This document shows positions 8,001 to 19,840 of a stretch of DNA of 30,949 nucleotides, in pieces. Below the pieces are notes generated by a model. The model worked only from the letters and a program-made list of their open reading frames with translations. It was not told the origin of the DNA and ran no database searches. Both the position numbers and the translations under genes were made by a program. How positions within the stretch are numbered: the first letter of the stretch is position 1; each line of letters opens with the position of its first letter. Origin of the DNA: JAHHLP01 sp041609895 (lineage in GTDB: Bacteria; Bacteroidota; Rhodothermia; Rhodothermales; JABDKH01). Location: positions 1 through 30,949 of the forward strand of contig JBFIPX010000020.1 of assembly GCA_041609895.1 (NCBI GenBank), given 5' to 3'.

Positions 8001-10154
8001 CTAGTCGTACTGGGCTTCGCGTCGCTGGTTGCTGTAGGCTGCGTTGACCCGTGCGCGCCACAGGTGGAGTTCGGCAGCTAGTTCGCGGCTTTGTGGGCTT
8101 TCAGGCTCCAGCGTGATTGGATCTGACTCATATGGATCCGCTTGGAGGTCGAATACTTCGATCGGCTTACGGCCGAAGTGATACACGTACTTTTGGCTTC
8201 CCTGCCGCAAGGCCATCGATTGATTCGCGATCCAGCCGGCGTGATAGAGTCTTCGGTCCGTCGCCTTGCTGAGGAGTGACTTCCCCGGAATCTGTCCGTT
8301 TGTGATTTGCGCCCCCATGAGTTCCACGATGGTGGGTAGGAGATCGGTCTGCTGGCGCGGACCCTTGACAGCAGGCGTCGCGCTTAGCATTCCCGGGGCG
8401 TAGACAAGTGCCGGTACCTTGAGCACCTCGTCGTACGGGACCGCGCTGTGGAAGCGCAAACCGTGCTCGCCAAAAGCCTCACCGTGATCTCCCACGATCA
8501 CAAACACGGTCGACTCCAGCAGGTCGCGCTCGTCAAACTTGGCCATCAACTTTTCTACGAAGTTGTCTACATAAGCTATCGCATTCAGGTATTGGTTGTA
8601 ATCAGGGCGGTCATCTCCAAAAGATCGCACAGGAAAGTTGTTCGGGGTCGAGTAAGGGTGATGTGGTGTCACCGTTAGGAACGCGGCCATAAAGGGTTGC
8701 TCTCGCTTTACGTTCTGGTCGACCCACGCCATGCTCTTGGAGAGCATGATCGTTTCTTCGTGACCGAAGTAGTTGACCCGCTCGAAGCCGGCACGATCGT
8801 AATCACCATCTCCGTATGATTCGTCGAACCCCATGCTCGCGAGCAACTTGTCCTTTCTCTCGAAAAAGAGTGTTGCGGGGGTAAAGAATGCCGATCTGTA
8901 TCCGAGATCTCCCAGCAGACTTGGCAAGCACCGCGCAGGAACGTGAGTTTCGTCGCCTTGGGATATGCGAGGAAACACTCCACACAGGATGGGCACCAGA
9001 GCCTTGTTTGTATGCGGAACCACCGCATACATCTCTTCGACAACCAGCGACTGTCGAGACAGGCGCTCCAGGAATGGTGTCGGCGAGAAGCGCAGCCCTT
9101 GCTTGAGATGGCCGGGATGACGCTGCGATTCGAGGATAATGAATACGATATTAGGCTGATGTGTGCCGCCGTGAAGTCGGAGGTTCGTGGCGTCGAATAG
9201 TGGCACACGTGCTGCTTCGAGGTCTATTGTCGCGTCCCCGGCTTCTGCTCCATACGCAACGGTGGAAACGAGGTCGCTGAAGGCAGGCTTCACCAAAAGG
9301 GCTGTCGCGTCGTCACGCTCCCCGGCCGGAAGAAGGACGAGAGTGAGAGCGGCGAGACCAAGGAGGCCGATAGGAAGTGTCGACCGTGGAGCGAGACGCC
9401 GTGCACCGAGAGCGTAGGCGTACGACACCCCAATCAACACGAAGGGCAGGACCAAAAGCATGAGCCTCGTGCCGGTCAATTCGTGGACGAGTACGTAACT
9501 CAGGTTGTCGATGTTGGTGAACGCGTAGCGCAGCATATATGAATCCGCGAGTGATCCCGTCATCACGAAATAGCCGAAGTCCAGGCTTGCCAGCACCATC
9601 ATCACGAGGACGAGCAGGTGGAGCATTGAGATCGCTGCATATCGATACCGGCGTCGCAATCGATCGACGGCTAGCATCGTCGCGAGGGCAAGAAATAGCA
9701 CGATGAGCAGGTCCCAGCGGATGGTGTCGTAGAACTGTTGGTCGAGCCATACGGCGCTGCCGGGGAGAAGGCGTGATGCCGATGCTGAGATGACCGCCCA
9801 CAGGCTGATTCCGAGGACCGTTGCGCCGGTGCCGGATAAGGAAAACTGGGAGACGATGATGGCGAGCAGAAACACGGACACTGAAACTACGAGTGCCGGT
9901 GCGGATGCATGCTCGACGAGCATGTGGCCGATGAGATTGCTTTGCGGGACCGCTCGTGCAGTTTCGGCAGCTCCGCTCAGGATCGCGAACTTGATGAGTT
10001 TGAATATGACGAGTTGGACGGCAAGTGGTAGCACCAGAAGCAGGGCTGCGTTCCGGCCTTTGTTCGACACGCCCGTCAGGCGGCGAAGCTTTACGCTTGT
10101 CCGTCGCGGTCCACGCGAGGCTCGGCGGTATTTGCGACTTGTTGGCGAATCCAA
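8001..10154 (-). CDS. LTA-synthase-like membrane sulfatase/phosphoglycerol transferase family protein
   Basis: This 717-residue inner-membrane enzyme has about seven N-terminal helices (roughly 37-60, 87-105, 110-130, 148-165, 172-195, 228-250, 258-277) and a large periplasmic alkaline-phosphatase-superfamily domain. Visible metal and catalytic residues are E342 (NIVFIILES), the likely nucleophile T382 (VVPHTNKALVP), and D556, H557 and H563 (VIVGDHGEAFGEHGL). The layout matches lipoteichoic acid synthase, OpgB-type phosphoglycerol transferases and phosphoethanolamine transferases; a polar-headgroup transfer to an envelope glycan or lipid is likely. The start is uncertain: the frame opens with TTG at 10154, and GTG at 10070 (SNKGRNAALLL) is an alternative just before the first helix. 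It diverges from the cytochrome gene. Confidence 0.85.
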   Translation of the reverse strand: MDSPTSRKYRRASRGPRRTSVKLRRLTGVSNKGRNAALLLVLPLAVQLVIFKLIKFAILSGAAETARAVPQSNLIGHMLVEHASAPALVVSVSVFLLAIIVSQFSLSGTGATVLGISLWAVISASASRLLPGSAVWLDQQFYDTIRWDLLIVLFLALATMLAVDRLRRRYRYAAISMLHLLVLVMMVLASLDFGYFVMTGSLADSYMLRYAFTNIDNLSYVLVHELTGTRLMLLVLPFVLIGVSYAYALGARRLAPRSTLPIGLLGLAALTLVLLPAGERDDATALLVKPAFSDLVSTVAYGAEAGDATIDLEAARVPLFDATNLRLHGGTHQPNIVFIILESQRHPGHLKQGLRFSPTPFLERLSRQSLVVEEMYAVVPHTNKALVPILCGVFPRISQGDETHVPARCLPSLLGDLGYRSAFFTPATLFFERKDKLLASMGFDESYGDGDYDRAGFERVNYFGHEETIMLSKSMAWVDQNVKREQPFMAAFLTVTPHHPYSTPNNFPVRSFGDDRPDYNQYLNAIAYVDNFVEKLMAKFDERDLLESTVFVIVGDHGEAFGEHGLRFHSAVPYDEVLKVPALVYAPGMLSATPAVKGPRQQTDLLPTIVELMGAQITNGQIPGKSLLSKATDRRLYHAGWIANQSMALRQGSQKYVYHFGRKPIEVFDLQADPYESDPITLEPESPQSRELAAELHLWRARVNAAYSNQRREAQYD

Positions 10155-10301
10155 TGGACTGCGGGATGCGGCGAAGTGGGTATACTAGGTGTATCGGACC
10201 CGCTCGGCCGATTTGTAGCCGCGTTTTCGGCGAAAAGAGCTACACAAACACTGTCTTCACGGATTCGACATAAGGAACCTGCTTGCAATAAATTGAAGAC
10301 A

Positions 10302-10325
10302 AACCCTTACAATCATGTAAGGGTT
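10302..10325. repeat. Perfect 9-bp inverted repeat in divergent promoter region
   Basis: AACCCTTAC (10302-10310) and GTAAGGGTT (10317-10325) are exact reverse complements around the 6-base spacer AATCAT. No T-run follows on either strand, which argues against a terminator. It sits between the divergent LTA-synthase-like and cytochrome c genes, 90 bases before the cytochrome start. A dimeric-repressor operator or an mRNA hairpin are both possible. Confidence 0.55.
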
Positions 10326-10414
10326 GGACCCGTTTGCTGAACATCAGGATTACCGATAAAATCTGATATACCGATCTGAACTCGTCCACTGCTGCCCGAA
10401 CTTCGGAAACCGAT

Positions 10415-10870
10415 ATGAAGTACGTCGCTCACAGAATCCCCGCTTGCGTCATCCTTGTATTGCTTGTGCTCGCCGTCTCGGCCTGTTCGAATCAGGCGGA
10501 AGAGGCGGTTCCCGAGACCGATGAGGCGCTCATCGACAGCGAACCCGTGGCGATGGGGGAGCTACAGTACACGATCTACTGTGCCAGCTGTCATGGGGAG
10601 GACGGGAAGGGGGACGGGCCCGTCGCCGAGGCCCTGGTGGTGCGGCCGACCAATCTTACACTGCTTAGGTCGATAAACGAGGGCGTTTTTCCTGCAGATC
10701 GGCTGGTGGCCTACATCGATGGTCGCGAAGACGTTCAGGCGCACGGAACGCGGCAGATGCCTGTTTGGGGAAACATATGGGACGAGGTTGACGGCAGGAA
10801 AGTCGCCGAGGAGGAGGTGCAGCAACGCATCAACCAGCTGGTAGAGTACATCCGGTCGATACAGGAGTGA
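10415..10870 (+). CDS. Lipoprotein monoheme cytochrome c
   Basis: This is a 151-residue class I cytochrome c. A lipoprotein signal ends at C24 (VLAVSAC), followed by an acidic linker. The heme motif CASCH spans residues 56-60, with GEDGKGDGP after it as in many small c-type cytochromes. M115 in RQMPVWG is the likely axial ligand, and a C-terminal helix (INQLVEYIRSIQE) closes the fold. It should be anchored in the envelope and carry electrons between a dehydrogenase and a terminal oxidase or quinol enzyme. The GMC flavoprotein upstream is a candidate donor, but that link is inference. A REP-like repeat follows immediately. Confidence 0.9.
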   Translation: MKYVAHRIPACVILVLLVLAVSACSNQAEEAVPETDEALIDSEPVAMGELQYTIYCASCHGEDGKGDGPVAEALVVRPTNLTLLRSINEGVFPADRLVAYIDGREDVQAHGTRQMPVWGNIWDEVDGRKVAEEEVQQRINQLVEYIRSIQE

Positions 10871-10897
10871 CGGCCTAGCGCCCGGTCGAGTCACGGG

Positions 10898-11040
10898 CGT
10901 CATCCCCGCGCAATGGGCGGCGGTTGTCGTCCCTGCCGCCAAAGCGGCAACCCATATGACGGTCGGAGAGCCTGGTGCCAGCATGGGTCCCGGCTCGGTG
11001 GCCGGGATGACGCATCATGGGTCCCCGGCCGGGGATGACG
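10898..11040. repeat. REP-like palindromic repeat cluster
   Basis: Three related units fill the gap between the cytochrome gene and the converging DHOD-like gene. Unit A has CGTCATCCCC at 10898-10907. Unit B (10983-11012) has arms TCCCGGC (10988-10994) and GCCGGGA (11001-11007) followed by TGACG. Unit C (11017-11040) contains the perfect 14-bp palindrome TCCCCGGCCGGGGA (11022-11035) followed by TGACG. B and C share the start ATGGGTCCC and the end GGGATGACG, 34 bases apart. A is the reverse complement of the end of C. This is the form of extragenic palindromic (REP/BIME-like) elements; it could also act as a bidirectional mRNA 3' end. Confidence 0.65.
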
Positions 11041-11047
11041 GCTCGAA

Positions 11048-12064
11048 CTACCGCAATGCCTGTCCGGCAGGGTCGGGGCGCCACGACTGCAGCACCTTCA
11101 TGTAGTTGGCGCGCTCGAAGGCCGACGGTTCGGCCACATGACGCTGGCTCATACTACCCTGCATCTGTCGAAGTGACTCGTACTCATGCTCGACGAGCCA
11201 GTGCTCGACGTCGTCCAGGATTTCGGTGATTCTCTGGATGCCGTTTTGGAGCAGTTCGGACGCCATCATCGTCACGTTGGCTCCCGCCATGACGGACTTC
11301 AAGACGTCCACGTACGTGTGAACACCGCTCGTGATTGCGAGGTCGACATCCACGCGGCCGGACAGTATGGCGAGCCATCGCAGGGGCAGTCGCAACTCAT
11401 CCGAGTTGGAGAGCACCAGATGAGGAGTCACCTCCAGGGCTTCTATGTCGAGGTCCGGTTGGTAGAAGCGGTTGAACAGCACGAGGCCGCTCGCGCCGGC
11501 GTGCTCCAGCTTGCTCGCCATGTGTGCTACCGCGCTGAAGAATGGCCCGATCTTCACGGCCAATGGAATCCCGACAGACGCACGGACGGCACGTACAATC
11601 TCGAGGTAGCGATCCTCGACCTCCACTCCGGTCATTGACGGGTCGGTCGGGATGTAGTAGATGTTCAGTTCGAGCGCGGCCGCTCCCGCTTCCTGAATCT
11701 GTTTCGCATATGCGGTCCAGCCCCCGGAGCTGATCCCGTTAAGGCTGCCGATAATCGGAATGTCACACGCTTCGGACGCGCTGCGGACGTGGTCGAGATA
11801 CGAGTCCGGTCCGACGCGATAGTTCTCGGCGATGGGGAAGTAGTTCAGTGCTTCAGCGAAGCTCTCCGTGCCGTAGTCCAGGTAATGATCGAGGCGATGA
11901 CTCTCGCGTGTGAGCTGCTCCTCGAAAAGCGAATGCATCACGATTGCTCCCGCTCCGGCATCCTCCATCCGACGGATGAGATCCAGAGATTCCGACAGTG
12001 GCGACGCAGACGGGACGACAGGATTCTTGAGCGTGAATCCAAGGTAGCTGGTACTTAGGTCCAT
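11048..12064 (-). CDS. Dihydroorotate dehydrogenase-like FMN flavoprotein (PFOR partner)
   Basis: This 338-residue TIM-barrel protein resembles class 1 dihydroorotate dehydrogenase: it starts MDLSTSYLGFTLKNPVVPSA and has a phosphate/flavin-contacting lysine K171 (LAVKIGPFFS). The catalytic loop is different. Where true DHODs read N-x-SCPN, this protein reads ELNIYYIPTDPSMTG (132-146), with no Cys/Ser base and no CPN. It is therefore unlikely to make orotate. DHOD-like proteins of this kind are commonly encoded beside pyruvate:ferredoxin oxidoreductase. Here it is 35 bases downstream of nifJ on the same strand, which suggests a shared operon and a redox role with ferredoxin or quinone, not pyrimidine synthesis. 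Confidence 0.88.
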   Translation of the reverse strand: MDLSTSYLGFTLKNPVVPSASPLSESLDLIRRMEDAGAGAIVMHSLFEEQLTRESHRLDHYLDYGTESFAEALNYFPIAENYRVGPDSYLDHVRSASEACDIPIIGSLNGISSGGWTAYAKQIQEAGAAALELNIYYIPTDPSMTGVEVEDRYLEIVRAVRASVGIPLAVKIGPFFSAVAHMASKLEHAGASGLVLFNRFYQPDLDIEALEVTPHLVLSNSDELRLPLRWLAILSGRVDVDLAITSGVHTYVDVLKSVMAGANVTMMASELLQNGIQRITEILDDVEHWLVEHEYESLRQMQGSMSQRHVAEPSAFERANYMKVLQSWRPDPAGQALR

Positions 12065-12099
12065 GGTCGTGTTGCCCTCCCGTCATTCGCTGGAAGCCG

Positions 12100-15786
<3,687 letters not shown>

Positions 15787-16070
15787 GTTTGCGCTGGTGG
15801 TCCTCTGCGTCGCGCCATATAGGTACCACCGCTCGAAACCGATTTCATACGGGGATTGTGTAGGGGACGCCGTAGGGGATTTGCCCGCACGGCATGTACG
15901 TCGGCTCCGTACGCGCCAGTGAGCGTGCGCGGACCCGGTCGGGGTCGGCACCGAGCCGTCATGCGCCGGCTCTCTACTGCCGAGTTGGTGCCGGAACAAG
16001 CGAATTCGCTAACAAAAACGCCCTGAACACCGATACCAAACAGGATTGCACCGTCTTATCTCGCCCACAG

Positions 16071-17780
16071 ATGCACGACACGAACGGACACCGCGAACCG
16101 AACGCGCAGGTCATGCTCCTCCTGCTGCTCGTTGTTCTTGTGTTTGCGGTGCCAATCCGACTTATCGTCCCGGTTCCCGGCCCCGAGTTTCGGCGAGGGC
16201 TGGTGTGTGTGATGGAACTGTTGTTTGTCCTCCCGTACACGCTCTCGCTAGCGCGGCGAGAGAACTTTGTCGTCCTCAGTCCGGTGGCGGGAGCGCTGTT
16301 TGCCGCGTGGCTGATTGCGGCAGCTGTCTCCGTTGGTCTGTCGCCGTACCCTTTTCCGGCGCTCGCCCGCCAGGCCGAATGGCTTTCTCACATCACCTTC
16401 GCTGCGTCGCTGTGGCATTTCCTTCGTAATAACCGGTCGTACACCCGCTGGGCACTAGGCTTCGTCATTGGCGGCGTGTGCCTGACGATTCTGATCGTGT
16501 TTCTTGCATGGCTTGGCGATCCCGACAATGCTACGCTCCACTGGCGGCGCTATCTACCGCTCTTCACGCACATTCGACACTTCGGTTATTACGTTTTGGC
16601 GGGTCTCCTTCTTGCCCAACTATGGGGGGCAGACGAACATGCGAGGTCTGCCACGGTGATAATCACGGTGCCGATACTTGCTATCCTTTGGGGCGCTCTC
16701 ATCTGGACCGGCGGAAGAGGTGCCTTTGTGGCGGCGATGATCGGCCTTGTGGCAACGATGGCATTGGCACCTGGTCGGCGATGGGTCATGGCGGGTATTA
16801 ATACTGTGGCGATCTCTGTAGGGTCGGTGATTGCTGTCATCATGTCGGCGGGGCGACCCGAACTCGGTTGGCACCGAATATTGAGTCGAGTGGGTGGCGA
16901 CGTCGCAGGAGGTTTCGCCACCGGCCGGCTGAATTTCTGGAGCCTCGCTTTCGAGAACTTTGCCGCGAATCCGATCTTCGGATTAGGGCCGGACGCGTAT
17001 CGGTACATGCAGCCAAAGATATTCGGCTCCCATCCGCACAATGTCGTCCTTCAGTTTCTTACCGACTACGGCGTAATCGGTGCGTCTATGTTCGGTGTAA
17101 TGGTGGTCATCCTACTTGCGTCGATCCTGCGAAGAGCTTCTGATCGGCGCGGGGACATCAGACCGGAGCGGGTAGTCGCGTTATCTGTTCTGATTGCATT
17201 TCTGGCTAACTCGCTGCTCGACGGAAATCTCTATCACGCCCTCCCATTAATGATAGTTGGAGCTACAGTCGCCGTCGGTCTCCTTCCGGAATCATTTTCG
17301 CGCGTTAACGGAGCATCGGCGGGCCTGATGGCGATCCGTACCGGTTTTACCGGAGCGACGGCAACCGCACTGGCCGTCTTCTTCGCGTTGTACTCAGTCC
17401 TGCTGACCAATTTCGTTGCGGGTCCGATCCCATCCGAATCCAGCCCGCGCGCCCAGCTTGTCCGCAACGTTCCCATGGTTACGCATGGAATGACGCTCGA
17501 GACGTGGATTCGCGCGTGGTCGATCGAGGACGCGGAGGCGGCGATCGAGTGGGCCCACTGGGCGCACGAGCACAGTCCGGAGGCCTACCGCTTCAGCAGT
17601 CTCGAGGCGAAGTTGCTTATGAATGAAGGGCTGTACGAGGCGGCTCGTGAACACGCCGAGCAGGCTCTCCAGTCGGCCGGGGGACGAACGAGGCTGGCGA
17701 TGACCCGGTCGCTTCAACCCATCATCGACGCCACCGAGAGTCATTCTGGCCAGATGCTTTTTCAGGTTGATGACGATTGA
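16071..17780 (+). CDS. O-antigen ligase/polymerase-like membrane protein with C-terminal helical repeats
   Basis: This is a 569-residue multipass protein. I chose ATG 16071, just before the first hydrophobic segment (VMLLLLLVVLVFAVPIRLIV), because the frame back to 15894 is low-complexity and unsupported. About ten helices are visible. The Wzy_C (O-antigen ligase) signature is present: WTGGRGAFVAAMIG (about 222-235), and FAANPIFGLGPDAYRYM (about 298-314) before a large periplasmic loop. Such proteins join or polymerise undecaprenyl-linked glycans in the periplasm. The last 100 residues (AIEWAHWAHEHSPEAYRF, EAAREHAEQAL) look like TPR-type helical pairs. No glycosyltransferases are adjacent, so this may be an orphan ligase. 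It diverges from nifJ across 284 bases. Confidence 0.8.
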   Translation: MHDTNGHREPNAQVMLLLLLVVLVFAVPIRLIVPVPGPEFRRGLVCVMELLFVLPYTLSLARRENFVVLSPVAGALFAAWLIAAAVSVGLSPYPFPALARQAEWLSHITFAASLWHFLRNNRSYTRWALGFVIGGVCLTILIVFLAWLGDPDNATLHWRRYLPLFTHIRHFGYYVLAGLLLAQLWGADEHARSATVIITVPILAILWGALIWTGGRGAFVAAMIGLVATMALAPGRRWVMAGINTVAISVGSVIAVIMSAGRPELGWHRILSRVGGDVAGGFATGRLNFWSLAFENFAANPIFGLGPDAYRYMQPKIFGSHPHNVVLQFLTDYGVIGASMFGVMVVILLASILRRASDRRGDIRPERVVALSVLIAFLANSLLDGNLYHALPLMIVGATVAVGLLPESFSRVNGASAGLMAIRTGFTGATATALAVFFALYSVLLTNFVAGPIPSESSPRAQLVRNVPMVTHGMTLETWIRAWSIEDAEAAIEWAHWAHEHSPEAYRFSSLEAKLLMNEGLYEAAREHAEQALQSAGGRTRLAMTRSLQPIIDATESHSGQMLFQVDDD

Positions 17781-17852
17781 TTGACGCCGGACGTCCGTAT
17801 CGAGTCGGCACCTCGTCGCCATCTCGTTCCCTGCATTTTGGGTCGCCCTTCA

Positions 17853-17859
17853 TATATTG
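17853..17859 (+). promoter_or_regulatory. Candidate -7 promoter element (TATATTG)
   Basis: TATATTG lies 24 bases before the start codon of the GAF-PP2C gene, with TTTTG 12 bases upstream of it. It resembles the Bacteroidota TAnnTTTG element shortened by one T. The same 7-mer occurs at 7377-7383, upstream of the SnoaL-like gene. The -33 spacing is not convincing. Confidence 0.3.
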
Positions 17860-17883
17860 CCCTCCCCACAGTACCGACGACCT

Positions 17884-19167
17884 ATGTCCCGAAATCCCAC
17901 CGAAGTCGCCGTACCCACCGAGTATCGTCAGATCCGCGACGAACTGGCCGCGGTAGACGAAGTGAGTAAGCTGCTGACGGCTTCCGAGTTGGATCCCGAC
18001 GCTTTGCTTACGGAGATCGTCCGAACGACCGCGAAGGAGATGGGCATGAAGGCCAGCGTCATCCGGCTCTTTGATCCCGAAACACGCGAGCTGGCCATCA
18101 AGGCGGTTCATGGACTCAGCGCCGACTTCCTCGACGAACAGTCAGTTCGGGAGACGAAGAAGCGATTCGCTCAGCTCATCGAGAACGACGGGATCATCAT
18201 GATCGGTGACGTTCGGTCGGATCCGGACCTAACACTTTCGAAGTCGGCCGAGAAGGAGGGCATCAGCTCACTACTGGCGGTAGGTCTGTCGCGCGACAAC
18301 AAGACCGTGGGCGCGCTGTCCGTCTACACGGAAGAACCGCACACGTTCACAGCCGCGGAGGTTCAGGCGCTGCGCGTAATCGCAAATCAGGCTTCCGTGG
18401 CGCTGGAGCTCAGCTATCTCCATGAAGAGCGGATGGAGAAGGAGTGGCTGGAGCGAGAGTTGAGTATTGCCGGCGAGTTGCAGGCGAACTTCCTTCCGAA
18501 AGAAATGCCCGATATTCCGGGCTTCGACATTCGGGGAAGCAGCCGGTCGTGGGAAGAAATCGGAGGCGATTTCTTCGACTTCATCGATCATCCCGAACAT
18601 AATCTCGGTGTCGCTGTCGGTGACGTGTCAGGTAAGGGTATTCCCGCTGCCCTGCTTATGTTCATGGTCAGGACTGCGCTTCGGTCGCATTCGGAGCACG
18701 AGTACAGCATTTCCGAGATCATCAGTCGAGTAAACCATGCCCTGTATCGTGACACAAAGAGCGAGCAGTTCGCGACGCTGTTCTACGGTGTCCTCAACGC
18801 TCCTAATCGCGTACTAACGTACGTGAACGCCGGCCACAACCCGCCGCTCTTGTTCCGTAAGGGCAAAGTGCAGACGCTTCAAGTCGGAGGCGCTCCCGTG
18901 GGTTTGCTTGAATCGTCTCTCTATGAGCAGCAGGCCATCGCTCTCAAGTCAGGCGATGTGCTTGTTGTCTACACGGACGGGTATGCGGAAATCACGGGTC
19001 TGGAGGATGAGGGGGTGGAGGACGAACTGTTCGTTAAAGTCCTGAGTGCACAAATTGACCTCGATGCGGATGAGATTATCGCAGCCGTGGAGCGTAGCTT
19101 CGGGAAGGCACTCGACATGGCAGAGCATGGGGACGACCGGACCATGGTGGTAATTAAGGTGAGATAG
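17884..19167 (+). CDS. GAF-domain PP2C (SpoIIE/RsbU-type) serine phosphatase
   Basis: This is a 427-residue cytoplasmic regulator; ATG 17884 is preferred over GTG 17857, which overlaps the promoter-like region. Residues about 20-178 form a GAF sensor domain. Residues about 180-200 are a helical linker (ERMEKEWLERELSIAGEL). The phosphatase domain follows with RsbU hallmarks: LQANFLPKEMP (199-209), IGGDFFDF (226-233, D229), VGDVSGKGIPAALL (245-258, D247), NAGHNPPLLF, VVYTDGYAE and DDRTMVVI. All metal-binding aspartates are present, so it should be active. These enzymes dephosphorylate anti-sigma-factor antagonists in partner-switching pathways. No antagonist (STAS) or anti-sigma kinase gene is adjacent, so its target is probably encoded elsewhere. 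The GAF ligand is unknown. Confidence 0.93.
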   Translation: MSRNPTEVAVPTEYRQIRDELAAVDEVSKLLTASELDPDALLTEIVRTTAKEMGMKASVIRLFDPETRELAIKAVHGLSADFLDEQSVRETKKRFAQLIENDGIIMIGDVRSDPDLTLSKSAEKEGISSLLAVGLSRDNKTVGALSVYTEEPHTFTAAEVQALRVIANQASVALELSYLHEERMEKEWLERELSIAGELQANFLPKEMPDIPGFDIRGSSRSWEEIGGDFFDFIDHPEHNLGVAVGDVSGKGIPAALLMFMVRTALRSHSEHEYSISEIISRVNHALYRDTKSEQFATLFYGVLNAPNRVLTYVNAGHNPPLLFRKGKVQTLQVGGAPVGLLESSLYEQQAIALKSGDVLVVYTDGYAEITGLEDEGVEDELFVKVLSAQIDLDADEIIAAVERSFGKALDMAEHGDDRTMVVIKVR

Positions 19168-19173
19168 GTCGGC

Positions 19174-19779
19174 CTACTCGGGCAGGTCACCGATTCTGCG
19201 CCAGATCATTACTTCGTCCACAACCCATGGCTCCCACTCAAACTCTACAAGTAGTGTGGCAAGCTGCTTCGCATCAATCTCGATTCGATCTGACTCAATC
19301 GTGTCGATCGCAGATATCATCTCCGCCTCATGTGCCGAGATAATAAAATCCTCTTTAAGGAAGTGCAGGCGTAGCTTGTCTGCTCCCAGGATGTAGCGGA
19401 ATGGCCAGTACCGAGCCGAGTCACGACCGCCTTCGAGCATCGGGTTGATGTTGAGGAATCCGTCTCCGTTGAGATCCGAAACGACCGCGACCGTACCACC
19501 GAAGTCGAGGATGCCATCTTTCCATGTCGGGACCCACACCTTTAGGGACCCTACTCCCACGTGCTCCACAAAGGAAACCATGTCCTCTTCGGACTCCCAG
19601 CCACCGATCCAGAGTCCTTCCAGCTCTGCAGCCGCATCGTACTGAAGTGTATCTTCACCGGTGAACCGCCAACTAGCATCTACCGTCCCCATGATGTCGT
19701 TGGTCGTGATCTCGGTGCAGGCAGACAGTAGCATTGCCGCTAGCGCGAGTGCAGTCCATTCGCCGCTTCTTCGCCGCAT
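19174..19779 (-). CDS. Lipoprotein of unknown function with EF-hand-like loop
   Basis: This 201-residue protein has a lipoprotein signal (ALALAAMLLSAC, C21). ATG 19779 was chosen because GGAGG lies 6 bases upstream and the signal begins there; the frame's earlier start at 19872 would overlap YceI. I do not recognise the family. It is rich in tryptophan and acidic residues. VSDLNGDGFLNI (about 100-111) has the D-x-N-x-D-G spacing of a dockerin or EF-hand calcium loop, although one loop is weak evidence. The C-terminus repeats the theme of tryptophans and acidic residues (EFEWEPWVVDEVMIW). It is 61 bases downstream of yceI-like on the same strand and converges with the PP2C gene (6-base gap). 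Confidence 0.7.
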   Translation of the reverse strand: MRRRSGEWTALALAAMLLSACTEITTNDIMGTVDASWRFTGEDTLQYDAAAELEGLWIGGWESEEDMVSFVEHVGVGSLKVWVPTWKDGILDFGGTVAVVSDLNGDGFLNINPMLEGGRDSARYWPFRYILGADKLRLHFLKEDFIISAHEAEMISAIDTIESDRIEIDAKQLATLLVEFEWEPWVVDEVMIWRRIGDLPE

Positions 19780-19785
19780 GCCAAA

Positions 19786-19790
19786 CCTCC
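19786..19790 (-). promoter_or_regulatory. Ribosome binding site GGAGG deciding the lipoprotein start
   Basis: On the minus strand GGAGG lies 6 bases before ATG 19779. It fixes the start at the signal peptide and rules out the longer frame from 19872. Several genes in this window have no such site, so its presence is informative. Confidence 0.6.
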
Positions 19791-19840
19791 AGATCCATCT
19801 GATTACAGGATTTGATACGAGAGTAGACTCATGGAACGGC

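Noticed and set aside
15787..15999. 71-codon N-terminal extension of nifJ
   Set aside because: The extension is low-complexity and unrelated to the family; MAHTTATIDG at 15786 matches the normal start.
15894..16070. 59-codon N-terminal extension of the O-antigen-ligase-like protein
   Set aside because: It is polar, basic and arginine-rich and precedes the first helix; ATG 16071 is a better start.
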